A stretch of DNA of 18,295 bases from Ophiocordyceps camponoti-saundersi (nom. inval.) (Eukaryota; Ascomycota; Sordariomycetes; Hypocreales; Ophiocordycipitaceae), in contig PDHQ01000511.1 of NCBI GenBank assembly GCA_003339415.1, positions 1 through 18,295 of the forward strand. Reading direction: 5' to 3'. Below, in pieces: positions 1-10,249 of the stretch (positions within the stretch are counted from its first letter, which is position 1; each line of letters begins with the position of its first letter). A model generated the notes under the pieces. The model was not told the origin of the DNA and ran no database searches. It was given only the letters and a program-made list of their open reading frames with translations. The position numbers and the translations under genes were made by a program.

Positions 1-96
<96 letters not shown>
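1..96. repeat. (AAT)32 microsatellite at the window edge
   Basis: An uninterrupted trinucleotide array of 32 units that begins at the first base, so its true length is unknown. It contains no C or G and therefore cannot record RIP mutations. LINE A and family X in this window end in or begin with short (TAA)n or (ATT)n runs, so this array may be the expanded tail of a retroelement lying left of the window; that is inference. Confidence 0.95.
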
Positions 97-260
97 TTAC
101 CCCCGCGCCCCTTATTACCGCCTTTATTTCCTCCTTTATACTTATTATTATTATTACCTTTATTTATAGTTTAATTATTATATTTATTATTACTATTATT
201 ATTATTATTACTCCGCCCCTTTTCCCGCCTCTTACTTTACTTATATTAATAATTATCTAT
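97..260. repeat. Degraded TTA-rich / pyrimidine-rich sequence
   Basis: Short runs of TTA repeats (about 140-160 and 180-210) alternate with C-rich patches such as those at 100-117 and 211-232. On the + strand there is almost no G outside CpG. It looks like a decayed simple repeat next to the AAT array. No coding signal was seen. Confidence 0.5.
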
Positions 261-944
261 TTACTAAGTATTTTAAAGTAAATTAGCACTAATATATAAG
301 ATTTTTAAGAAAAAGCGTTAATAATTATAATAATAAGAGTAATATTAAGGGTAGCTATTAAAATAACTAACCCTACTAAAGCGCTTACTTAAGGCGTTAT
401 TATTATTTTATTAAATTAAAGCTCCGATATCCTATTTTACTTTTATATATTATATAAGTTAATTTAGATTTTTTCTTATTATTTACTATTAGCTATATTT
501 AAAACTTTACTTTATTTTATATTACTTTATATTTACTAATAAGCTACTTAGCTATCCTTTTTTACTATTATATTATATTATTTTTATTATAGCGGTATAT
601 TACTTTTTTAAATATATTTATAACTTTATTAGTATTTTAAGCTTTAATTTTAACTCCGCCCTTAATTTCTAATTTTATTTACTTTTTAATATTTATACTA
701 AGCTTTAATATAATTAAAATAACTAGCTAATTATAAGCTTATACGCTTTATTAGCTTTATATATAGCTAATATTATATAATATTATTTACTTTATTATTT
801 TTAATATAAAATTTTATAATTAGCTAGCTAAGCTATATATATAATATAAAAAAGTTATAAAGCTTATTATAAATAATTTTAAATATATTTATTATTATTA
901 TTTTATAAATATAGCTATATAATTTTTATTATTTTTCTTTTATT
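261..944. other. AT-rich gene-free stretch
   Basis: No recognisable gene, RNA or element. TAA and TAG stops are dense in the frames looked at, there is no ATG, and only one CpA was seen (near 287). The sequence is consistent with RIP-degraded repeat DNA whose family I cannot name, and I found no second copy of it in the window. Confidence 0.6.
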
Positions 945-1056
945 ATAAAAGTTAAAAGGAAAAGTTAAAAAAAAGGGAATTAGAAATATACTTTTTTCTA
1001 AAAATAATAAAAAAAAGAAAAAAAAAGGAAAAAAAAAGTAAAAAAGAAAAAAATAT
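945..1056 (+). repeat. Purine-rich A tract
   Basis: About 110 bases that are almost entirely A with some G on the + strand, including several runs of seven to nine A. It is followed abruptly by a C/T run at about 1059-1070. It may be a decayed poly(A) or simple-sequence tract; I see nothing that says which. Confidence 0.6.
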
Positions 1057-1079
1057 AGCCCCCTTTTTTTAATTATTAA

Positions 1080-1290
1080 TAGATAATAAAGCGGCTACCC
1101 CGCTATTTTACCTTACCCCTTTTTAGATTTTCTTTCCTCCGCCCCGCGCTATACCGCCTCGCCTTATATCGCCCCGTACCGCCCTATATTACCTTATACC
1201 GCCCTACGCTACGCTATACCGCCTAACTTTTTCCGCCCCGCGCTTTATAAACTTTCCTTTTCTTTATACTCCCCTCCTTACCTTACTTTT
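1080..1290. repeat. C-rich strand-asymmetric block with degenerate CCGCC repeats
   Basis: The + strand here is rich in C and poor in G except within CpG. A loose unit of the form TAYCGCC recurs about eight to ten times between about 1140 and 1245, with irregular spacing. Cytosines survive only before C, T or G, never before A, as expected if an ancestral C-rich minisatellite lost every CpA to RIP. No coding function is evident. Confidence 0.5.
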
Positions 1291-1491
1291 CTTATATTAT
1301 TTAAGATTACCTTTAGGTAATAAGCTTATTATATTATATTATTATTAGCTACCGCTATATTTTTATATAAGCGTATAGTAAGCTTTTTTTTATAATTAGG
1401 GGGTTTTATTTTATTTTAAAAGATTTTTCTTACTTATTATATTATAAAAGCTTTAGATATTATAAAGGCTTTTAATATAGAAATAAATAAA
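1291..1491. other. AT-rich gene-free spacer
   Basis: No element was recognised. Similarity to the right arm of the second X copy stops at about 1492, so this stretch lies outside the X family as far as can be seen by eye. Confidence 0.4.
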
Positions 1492-2605
1492 AATAAAAGT
1501 TATACTTTTATTATAAAAAAAATACTAATATAAGCCTTATAATAAAGTAATAAGGAAGCTTTTTAAAAAAAATTAAGTTATTAAATAAAATTTTAATAAG
1601 AAAACTATATATAAAAAAATATTATTTTAAAACTTAGCGGAGTTTTTTAATAATTATTATTAATAATATAATAAATATAAATTAAATTTATAATAAAAGT
1701 ATAATAATATCAGCGAAGATTTTTAATACTAAACTATATATATTAAAAGTTTAATTTTAATAATATTTTAAATATTATTAACTTAAATATATTATTAAAT
1801 ATTATCTAATAAAGCTATAATATAATAAATATTTTATTATTTTATATATAAAAAGTAAGTCCGCTTATATTATAGCTTATAAAAAAAAACTATATTATTA
1901 CTTTTTTTATTAAAAATCTTACTTTAAGTAAAGTTAACTTTATTTTAAAATAAAAATAATATAAGATTAGGCGAAAAATATATATATTACTTAACTTTAA
2001 AAGTTTATAAATTAGAACTCTATATATACTACCCCTTTTTCCTTTTTAGCGCTAACTAAAAATTAATAATAGCTAGGGCGGAAATATTAGAAAGCGAATA
2101 TAATAATATCCCCTTTTTTAACTCTAACTTTATACTTATTTATAGCTTTATTATAATAATTTAGCTATTTTTTAAAATTAGCTATTATAAAGTTTATTAT
2201 AAGATAATAAAATTTTTATATATTCTTAAGCTATACTAATAAAGCTTTAATAAATTAAATTATTAAAGCTATTTTAATTAAATATAAGGATTTAGTTTAT
2301 AATAACGATAATAGCTAGGAAAATAAGTAAGCTATATAAACTTTATATTAAACTTAGTTTATATATATTTTTATTATTATAAAGTTTATTTTAAAGGAAA
2401 TATTAACTTTTAAATTATTAGTTAATACTTAACTTATTAAATATATAAAGTATTAGGTATAGGCGGGGTTTAACTTAAAGTTAAGGTAACGCTTAAAGGG
2501 AGGGTTTTACTTTAAGTTCTCCGGTTTTTCCCCTTTTTAGAATATATATAAGATAGTTTTAAGCTATATAAAGTATATTAATATATAAATTATTATTATT
2601 ATTAC
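1492..2605 (-). mobile_element. Family X repeat, copy 1 (unclassified, ~1.1 kb)
   Basis: This segment aligns over its whole length, in reverse complement, with the second copy made of 3605-3792 plus 10434-11374 (about 1.13 kb). Matching blocks include 1500-1560 with 11310-11375, 1845-1975 with 10860-11030, 2300-2435 with 10434-10560, and 2436-2600 with 3605-3792. Similar lengths and shared ends in two copies argue for a defined element rather than random duplication. One end carries a short (ATT)n run at about 2590-2604. I could not find clear terminal inverted repeats, a target-site duplication or a recognisable protein, so the class (MITE-like, truncated retroelement or other) stays open. 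The best preserved block is 2461-2540, which keeps its GC-rich character. Confidence 0.75.
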
Positions 2606-3465
2606 TTTATAATTAGTAAATAGTTTATTATAAAGTATAAAATCTTATAGCTTATAAAATATTAAGCTTTTTTTCTTTATTAATAATATTAACTTTTAAC
2701 TACTTTTTAAATAATAATAATAGCTTATAATTATAAAATAAAAACTAATAATAAATAAGCTATACTTTATAATAGTTATATTTTTAAATTTATTTAAAAC
2801 TATATTTATTATTTATATATTAGCTATTAAAATTAATTAAATAAATTATATTTTATTTAAGCTAAATATTAATAAAATAAAGCTAACGCTTAATAATAGC
2901 GAATATATATATTTATATTACTTATATATAAATAAACTTTACTTATATATTTATATATTCTTACTTTAAAAATAATACTAAGAAGTTATATATTATATAA
3001 GCTAAATAATATAATAAATAATAAGAGTTTTATAAAATATAAGCTATAATTAAGGAAAATCTCTCTTTAATTAAAACTTTAAACTAAAGCTATACTTATA
3101 AGAATATAGCTAAGGTAAGAAATATATTAAAAAGTATTTTTATAAAGTTATAAGAAAAGTAAAAAAGGTAAAGGGAGAAAAGGGGGAGATATTTATCTTT
3201 ATATTTAAATTAATCTATACTACTTTAAAGTAAATTAATACTTAGATTAACTAATAAATTTTAAGCTTTATTAGTATAGCTTAAAATGTATTTAGTTTAA
3301 GTTATAAAATATTAATAATAGTTTAAAAATTAAGAATATTAGCTTAAGCTTTATTTAAGTTAAAAATAAACTTAATTTATAAAGTAAATAAAGCTTATAA
3401 GCTAGTAATAATAAAGCTTACTAAAGCGGCGCTTATAACGCTATTAAAAAGTAATAATAAAAGGT
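2606..3465. other. AT-rich gene-free stretch
   Basis: No gene or named element was recognised. It contains one of the four ATG triplets of the window (3286-3288), which leads only into a short frame. The stretch lies between the two oppositely oriented X copies and could be remains of another repeat, but I found no second copy of it. Confidence 0.5.
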
Positions 3466-3585
3466 AAATATTTCTTATTATAATTTAAATATTTCTTATT
3501 ATAATTTAAATATTTCTTAATATAATTTAAATATTTCTTATTATAATTTAAATATTCTTATTATAATTTAAATATATCTTATTAA
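3466..3585 (+). repeat. 21-bp tandem repeat, about six units
   Basis: The unit AAATATTTCTTATTATAATTT is repeated head to tail about six times. One unit is one base shorter and the third has a single substitution. There are no spacers between units, so this is a minisatellite and not a CRISPR array. It ends just before the left end of X copy 2. Confidence 0.9.
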
Positions 3586-3604
3586 AAAAAAGCCCGCGCT
3601 ATAT

Positions 3605-3792
3605 TATATAATAATAATAATAATAATATTAATATAATAATATACTTTATATAGTTTAGAACTATCTTATATATATTCTAAAAAGAGGAAAAACCGGAGA
3701 ACTAAAAGTAAAACCCTTCCCTTAAATATTATTTTAGCTTTAAGTTAAACTTTATTTATACTTAATACTTTATATATTTAATAAGTAATATA
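3605..3792 (+). mobile_element. Family X repeat, copy 2, left part (split by LINE A)
   Basis: This is the reverse complement of 2436-2605 in copy 1, starting at a (TAA)n run (about 3608-3628). The conserved block at 3680-3720 contains GGAAAAACCGGAGAACT, matching copy 1 at about 2513-2535. Similarity stops at 3792, exactly where LINE A begins, and resumes at 10434. Joining the two parts reproduces the unbroken order seen in copy 1, so copy 1 acts as the empty-site reference for the LINE A insertion. Confidence 0.8.
3780..3792. repeat. Target-site duplication, left copy (LINE A)
   Basis: AATAAGTAATATA occurs here and again at 10434-10446. The last ten bases (AAGTAATATA) are the safest part, because AAT at the right copy could also belong to the (TAA)n tail. 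Duplications of this size are usual for LINEs inserted by target-primed reverse transcription. Confidence 0.75.
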
Positions 3793-4000
3793 TAACCTTT
3801 TATAAACACGGGATAGAACCCGTAGCTTAGCATTTCGCTCCCTATTATATATTTATTATTTAGAAGACGATAATAGCACCCGCGGCGGCTAAGGCCGGGG
3901 CCTAAGGAGCGGGCGACGCGCCTATAGTCGTAGATAGGGGGGCGCGGGGACTAAACTAGTCCTCGTAGCACTCCTAATCTAGCTAAGGGTAATTTAATTA
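3793..4000 (+). other. LINE A 5' untranslated / promoter region
   Basis: It begins at the shared LINE 5' end and includes a small hairpin (ACGGG at 3808-3812 pairing with CCCGT at 3819-3823) and a GC-rich island at 3881-3972. Tad-like LINEs carry an internal promoter in this position, so this is the likely start region of the transcript; that is family knowledge, not shown here. The matching part of LINE B (12548-12727) has lost most of its GC, for example in the stretch matching A 3890-3935. Confidence 0.5.
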
Positions 4001-5310
4001 TAGCGTTATATTAAATAGGGAAGCGGTATAGGTATAGGGCCTTAATAATAGCGATATAATAGAAGCGTACTATAAGCTTATTATAGTAATATTAGCTATA
4101 ATATTTTCTAAAGCTTAGAATATTATAATAGCTCTTAAAGCTAAATTTTATAAAAAATTCGAAATTACGTTAATTTTATATAAAACCTAACTTTTACTTA
4201 AAATTATTAAGTTAATTGAAAAAATAGTTACTTAAGCTATATAAAAAGTATTTTTATAAACTATTAGCTCCGATATTAATTAAGCTTAGCTTATATAAGC
4301 TTTTATTATAATAAATAGCTATAAAATAATTAAACTTATCCTAAGCTAATTTAATAGAGAAATTACTATATTTATAGAAGATATTATAATTAACGTAAAA
4401 GTCTTATAGCTAACTTTATAAGAAATTATTCAGGCTGCGAATACCGCCTTAAAATATAACGCCGTATTAGCGGTAAGGCGGCTCCTTAATAAAGATATTA
4501 TTATTATATTCTATTTAGAATATAAGAAGCGAATAACTTTAGTTAAGTAAATCCTTATTATCTTTAGTAAGGGAGCGGTTTATAGCTAGAAAACTTATAT
4601 TATTATAGCGAAAAGAGTATATATAAGGGTAGCTTATAGCGATAAAAACGCACTTATATAGTAAATTAAGAAAATTAATAAAATTAATATTACTTAAGTT
4701 AAAGCCTTTAGGCCCCGTAATAAGGAAGCTATATATATATACCTTACCCTTAGTATTATTAATATAATAAATACTAATAAACTTATATAGAATAAACTAA
4801 TTATAAATATAGAAATCTCTTATATTAAGGTTTATAATAACGTAGTATAGCTTTAATAATATTATTAGTATTATTAGTTTAGTTATATAGTAAAATATTA
4901 CTAAAAAAACCTTATTATAGCTTTTACGTAGCCGCCGTATACTTAGAAGGAGAAGGCGCTTACTTAGCCTTAATAAATAATAGCGCTAAAAATTATATTT
5001 TATATAAGGGTAACTATACCTTATAGTCCCGGGACTACCTTACCTTAAAAGCGTACTAAGACTAAGCTTATAGTAACTATATATACTAACCTTATAAGTT
5101 CTAAAATTACTTATAGCTAACTTAGTTTTAATTTAGTAATAGCTTTATTAAAGTCTAGGCCCGGAAGCGACCTTATATAGGACTTTTATAGTTATAAGCT
5201 ACTTTTTAATTTAATATAATAGATAATATTATACTAGCCCCGAAAAGAGGCTATAGTAAGAGCGGCGCGACTTCTAATAACTATAATAAAGGAAATACTA
5301 GTAGGGGATA
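4000..5310 (+). pseudogene. LINE A ORF1 remnant (gag-like, zinc knuckles)
   Basis: ORF1 of Tad/I-type LINEs encodes an RNA-binding protein that packages the element's transcript. With RIP reversed in thought (Tyr from Cys or His, stop from Gln or Trp), 4860-4901 reads as a CX2CX4HX4C knuckle and 4994-5038 as a CX2CX3HX6C knuckle followed by the usual Trp and a Cys-Pro. Upstream, about 4470-4850 fits the conserved pre-knuckle domain of this family (a block ending in KTYIIIAKRVYI at about 4590-4625). The frame before 4910 differs from that at 4994: the A copy is one base shorter than B near 4905-4920, so there is one frameshift besides the many RIP stops. A proline-rich tail lies at 5311-5375. 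The start codon cannot be fixed because no ATG survives. Confidence 0.8.
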
Positions 5311-5376
5311 TAAAACCCCCTTAACCGCCCCCTCCGCTACCTTTTCTACTATCCCCTTAACTATCCCCTCTATTAC
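5311..5376 (+). repeat. C-rich, proline-coding segment present in LINE A only
   Basis: This stretch has repeated ACTATCCCC-like motifs and many CCC/CCG triplets near the end of ORF1. The matching place in LINE B (about 14846-14862) is 48 bases shorter, a multiple of three, so the difference is an in-frame length variant of a proline-rich linker. It is either a gain in A or a loss in B. Confidence 0.55.
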
Positions 5377-5389
5377 CTTAATATAATTA

Positions 5390-8300
5390 TAATTATTTAC
5401 CCCCTCCGCTTCTAATAAAAATTAAAACCTTTTTTTAGAATATATAAAAGCGTAACTATCTTATTTATATAGTATTTTATAGCCCTATTAGCTATAATTT
5501 TATTTATATATAGGAACTATAATATAACTAATTTAGCCGCCCCTTATTTTTAAGTATTATATTATATAAACTTATAAACTTTAATAGCTAAGTAATCTTT
5601 TATATTTATAAATATTTAAACCCTTCCTTTTAAATACCCCTTATTACCTTTAAAATAATATCTATTCTTTTCTATATTATATCCCCGCTTTAAATTATAT
5701 TAATCTATTTACTTTTATTAATAATTTAATTAAGCCCTCTCCTCTAATAAGATATTATTTACCTTAACCCTTAACTAATAGTAACCCTTTTTTATAGCGA
5801 TTTTAATTTCTATTACCCCTCCTAGGATTACTATAAATAATCCTCCCTTAAGGTAACTAACTTTCTTAAGTTTATAACTAGCCTCCGCTTTAGACTTTTT
5901 ACGCCCTTAAGTAAAGTTACTTAGGAAATATAAAATAAGCGGACTAGTATTATAAACCTAGCTTAAACTACGCCGGATTACTAAGTAATATATTAAGGTA
6001 ATAATTTTAACTTAGTTAGCTCCGATTATATCTTATAAGTTATTTATATTAATACTAACTTTTATTTTAATTTAATTTTAACTAAAGCTTAGCGCTCTTT
6101 TTACTTAAATATCTTTATAGCTAAAGTATAAAACTAACTTAAACTAAACTTTTACTTTATTATAATACCTAAAAAGCTTAAAAATATAGTTACTTTACTT
6201 TATAATTAATTAAAAATAATAATAAAAATAATAGTATTATTATATATTTAAATTTACTTTATAATATAAAAATAGTAAAATAAGGTAATAGTAGCTATTA
6301 TAATAATTATAAAAAAAGCTTAATAATATTAATATATTAATTTTACTAACTTATATTAGTAAAATTACTAAGAAGCGATAAAAATATAGAAAATTATAAT
6401 TAGCGTAGTATATTATAGCGCTTAGCGTAATTTTCTTAATAATATTTTTATAAACTTATTAACTTTTTAAATTATAAAATATTAAGCTAGGCTATAAAGC
6501 TAAGCTACGCTAAAGCTAGTTTATATCTTTATATTTTAAAAATACTTAGATTTAATATTAGCGATTATTTTCTCTAATAAAGTAACCTTACTTAGCTAAT
6601 AATTTTTCCTAGCTTTTACTAATATAGCCCTTTTACTTACCTTAGATAATCCCTTCCCCTTTTTCTATATTAAGCGCGCTATTATTACTAAAGATATCTA
6701 TTTTACTTTTTTCTTACTTACTTTTTAGAAATCTACTAGCCTTAATAAGATTCCGGTTAGTTTCCTAAAAAAATATAAACCCCCCCTTATCTAAGTTTTC
6801 TAGAAGATTTTCTAAAGCTATATCGATAATAGCTATTTCCTATTATAATTTAAAATCTCTAATATTATAATTATTTAGAAAGTAAATAAGCTACTAGCTA
6901 TATATTATACCTTAAGTAAATATAAGCTAATTTTACTTTTTAATATAATAAGGAAAGTTTTAAAAATAATTATAGCTAAGAAAATTATATTTATAGCGGA
7001 GGAGGCTTAGATTCTCCTTAATAGCTAGATAAGTTATAAATTATAGCGCTTTACTAATATAGTAGTTCTTATACTTATTAAAATAATTAAAATAATCTAA
7101 AACTAAAATAATATTACCTTACTCCTTTTACTAAACTTTACTAAGACTTTTAATTATATTTTTTACGATAAGTTAATTATTATTATAAACTACCTAAATT
7201 TCTTAAAATAAGTTATAGCGTTTATCTAATTATATCTTATAAATTATACCTTAAAACTTAAGTTTAATTATAAACTAAGCGATATCTTTTTAATTTAATA
7301 AGGGGTCCCTTAAAAGTCCCTTATATTATTAGTTCTCTTCCTCCTATATATATCCTTACTATACTAATACTTAGATTTAATATTAGGTTTTCTTATAATA
7401 AGATTTATAAACTATATTAATATTTTTAGTATTAGGCGCGATAAAGCTTAGGTATTATTTTAATTTAAGCGTATATAGTAAATTTATAAGTAATAAGCTT
7501 TAGAATATAAAATAACTTTTTAGCTAGCTAAAAGTAAGTTAATATATTTTATAAAAGTAAAGATAGTAAATATAATTAAGCTTTAGCTTAAAGCTATAAT
7601 AATATAGCTAATATAAAAAGCGTAACTTTTAAGGGTTTAGCTATATTATAAGCTATATTAAAAATCTTACTTTTTAAAACTTATTATTAAGCTTAAGTAT
7701 TAATACCTAGCCCTTACTAAGATTATAGCGTTAATATAAAGCTATATCTTATTAAAAGTAAGGAAAATTTATATTAAAGCTATTAAGTTAGCTATTATAT
7801 TTAATATAATTTAGTTTACTTTATTAATATAGCTAAGGGGGAAGCTATATAGCCTTATTATAAAAACCTTAGCTATAAAATAGTCTAAGTATTTCTAAGT
7901 TATTATTAGGGCTTATAAAGCTACCCCTATTTATTATATTAAGGCTAAGGCCTTTATTTTACCTCTTAACCTTTATCTTACTTACCGAATAGTATATATC
8001 TATTACCGCTTATAATATACCGGAATAATAAACTTTATCTATATTATAATAAAGAAAGCAGCTAAATAAGTATATAATAAATATAGAGGACGCCTCTATT
8101 AGAGAAGATATTAAGTATTTTAAGACTTAGAGAATTTTAATATTATATAGTTTAGCCCTAAGCTAGCAGTAAGATATAGGTAACGTAACTTCGATATTTA
8201 ACTCCGTAATAAGTAGCTTCTTTACTAATATTTAAAAAAAGGAAAGCTAAAGAAATATAGGTAATTATATAGCTACCTTATAAATAAGCTATTATAGCTT

Positions 8301-8700
8301 AAAGCTAGCTCCGCTTTATATATATATAAGGGATTTTCTAAGTTTATTAATATAGTACTTATATAACTCTAAACTAAGTATATCGGACTTAATTTATTCC
8401 TTTAAGCTTATAAGGTGCCCGGGGTAATAATAAAGCGGTGCTTATATAATAATAACGATAAAATAGTTTTATATATTTTTAACTATATTTTTACTTATAA
8501 GGATAAGCCCCTTCTTAACGCTAATAAGCGCTTAATATAAGATTAGCGAGACTTTACTAAAGTACTTAATAACTCTTAATTTATAATATAATTTATATAT
8601 TAGTTCCTTTTACTAAAATAACTTCCCTAATTTAACCTTATATTATTATTTTATAAGGAGAAGGAGAACGGAAGCGCTAACCTTAATATAAATATATAAT
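5390..8700 (+). pseudogene. LINE A ORF2 remnant (endonuclease and reverse transcriptase)
   Basis: ORF2 nicks the target DNA and copies the LINE RNA into it. Diagnostic blocks lie in one frame. The APE-type endonuclease block SDFNFYYPS*D (GDFN..HP.W before RIP) is at 5796-5828. RT block A, LLLLNFTKTFNYIFYDKL, is at 7119-7175. RT block B, GVP*KS (GVPQGS before RIP) followed by LLVLFLLYI, is at 7302-7352. The block ATPIYYIKAKAF, then LPLNLYL, is at 7920-7982. A C-terminal KYIGLN block and a Cys/His block with a surviving TGC codon lie at about 8375-8500. The frame runs out near 8697. I could not place the catalytic YxDD motif with confidence in 7380-7430. No frameshift is needed from 5796 to 8500, so RIP point mutations alone explain the loss. 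The start is estimated from the end of ORF1. Confidence 0.85.
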
Positions 8701-8769
8701 AATTACTATATAATAATATATTATTATTTATTACTTTACTAACCGCTTACTTAGTTCTAAGTTTTAATT

Positions 8770-9900
8770 ACCTTAATTAAATATAAGAAACTAATTTAAT
8801 TATATAAAGCGTAAGGATAATTATAACTATTATAGCTATAGCTATAGCTATAGCTATAACTATAATTATAACTATAACTTAAAATAATTATTACTAGCTT
8901 TTACTTTTCTATACTAAATATAGTATAGCTATTATTTAGCGTTATAAAATTCTTATTATTAGAATACTTATTAATAAGATTATCTTAAATAAGACCGGAA
9001 ATCTCCTTATAAAAAGGCGGCGTAGTAGCGTTATAAGCGCTTATAGCGCCCTTAATAATAGCGGGAGCTTCCTTTATAGCGGGGGTAAGAGTAATATTAA
9101 GAGCGATAAATTTATTAGCCTTTAACTCTAGCTTAAACTCGATAAGCGCTAAAGCGGTAAAAGTTTTAGTAATAAGCGGAGAAATAATAAGGATAGGGGG
9201 GCGGTTATAAGGTAATAATATCCCTTATAATATTACCTTATTCTTAGCTATATAGTAAATATAGCGTAACTTATTTATCGCCTAGTTATAAAAATTAATT
9301 AACTATATATAAAAAATACGCTATTTTTAAGTTTAAGCTATAATAGCTATAATAATTTAGTTAATATTAGTTAAACCTTTAGTTATTTTAATAATAAAAT
9401 CTTCGCTAAGGGTAGGAGGTAATAAGCCTTAAAATAATATATAGCTAATAGCTATATAAATAACTTAATTAATATAAAAGCTATTACGGCGCGCAATAGC
9501 GTAAGCTTTCTTAATATACTAAATAGTATTTTTCTATTACCCTTATTAGTATAAAACTCGCCTTAGACCTATTATAACTTTAAATTTAACTTATTAATTA
9601 AAAGTTATAATTAAAGCTTAGCTTATAAGCTACCTTAATTATAGCGCGAATAGCCTTTATTATAGCGGGATTGGAAATTAGCTTATACTTAGTACGATTA
9701 TTCGCGTACTTTATATAAGATATACTAAGCTAGTTTACTTTAACTATTAGTAAGCTTAGGCGCGTACTAGGGCAGAATACTTATTTTACTATACTTAATA
9801 AAGATTATTAGAGCTTATAAGTATATCGATATAACTAATATAAGATATATTATAAAGGTAGTCTCTTTTAGCGGGTATTTTACTTCTAGTATAAGTTAGC
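8770..9900 (-). pseudogene. Degenerate antisense reading frame in the 3' region of LINE A; product unknown
   Basis: On the minus strand a frame runs from about 9900 down to about 8770 with far fewer stops than the surroundings, and every stop is TAA or TAG as expected from Gln or Trp codons. The stretch from 9224 down to 8988 is open for 79 codons; a sample is KANKFIALNITLTPAIKEAP. From 9900 to about 9390 the frame is clear in one phase, and it shifts by one base at an A run near 9386. Near its end the (TATAGC)n repeat at 8831-8878 is read in frame as alternating Ser and Tyr, which may have been Ser/Arg and His before RIP. The upstream part (10420-9700) is shared with insertion D. I recognise no domain. 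It may be a captured gene, an extra LINE gene, or part of a separate element inserted here. Confidence 0.5.
8831..8878. repeat. Hexanucleotide tandem repeat (TATAGC)n
   Basis: Eight head-to-tail units: four exact TATAGC units, then four decayed TATAAC/TATAAT units. It lies downstream of LINE ORF2 and inside the antisense reading frame, where the 6-bp period keeps the frame and encodes a dipeptide repeat. Confidence 0.85.
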
Positions 9901-10043
9901 TATAAACTATATATATACTTATAAGGGCTATTTATATAATTAATTTTATTAAAATTATTAATTTAATAATAGCCTGCTTATACTAGTAAGAGTAACCCCC
10001 TCTTTTTTATATACTTTTAGGCCTTAAGTTTTTATAAGAATAA

Positions 10044-10075
10044 CTTCCTAATTAGGAAGGCTTCCTAATTAGGAA
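10044..10075. repeat. Two tandem palindromes in the LINE 3' region
   Basis: CTTCCTAATTAGGAAG (10044-10059) is a perfect 16-bp palindrome, and TTCCTAATTAGGAA (10062-10075) repeats its core 17 bases later. Insertion D has the matching pair in reverse order at about 13100-13136, one decayed to TTCCTAATCGGGAA and one now AT-only. They may form RNA stem-loops in the LINE 3' end or be protein-binding sites; neither is shown by the sequence. Confidence 0.7.
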
Positions 10076-10249
10076 AGCTTTATAAAAAGGTACGTACTTA
10101 GGTATATACCGCGTATATAAGGGGTATATAGCTATATACTAAGGGGTTAAGAGGTATATACTAGCTTATATAAGTAATATATACCGCTACTCTCCTTATC
10201 TTTCCTTATTTTATTACTTTTTCCCTATCTTTTCCTTATATTATATAGT

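Noticed and set aside
3286..3288. ATG-initiated small genes at the four surviving ATG triplets (3286, 17969 on +; 3831-3833, 12974-12976 on -)
   Set aside because: Each is followed by a stop within a short distance or lies inside an explained element; none has coding support.
3466..3585. CRISPR array
   Set aside because: The 21-bp units are contiguous with no unique spacers, and the genome is clearly eukaryotic in character.
3801..3840. tRNA gene or tRNA-derived SINE
   Set aside because: On the minus strand GGGTTCTATCCC resembles a B box and T arm, but the loop is one base short, no acceptor or anticodon arms can be drawn, and the segment is simply the shared LINE 5' end (matched at 12556-12596).
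7380..7430. Catalytic YxDD motif of the reverse transcriptase
   Set aside because: The region has the right distance from block B, but neither copy gives a reading that RIP-type changes would turn back into DD in the ORF2 frame, so I did not claim it.
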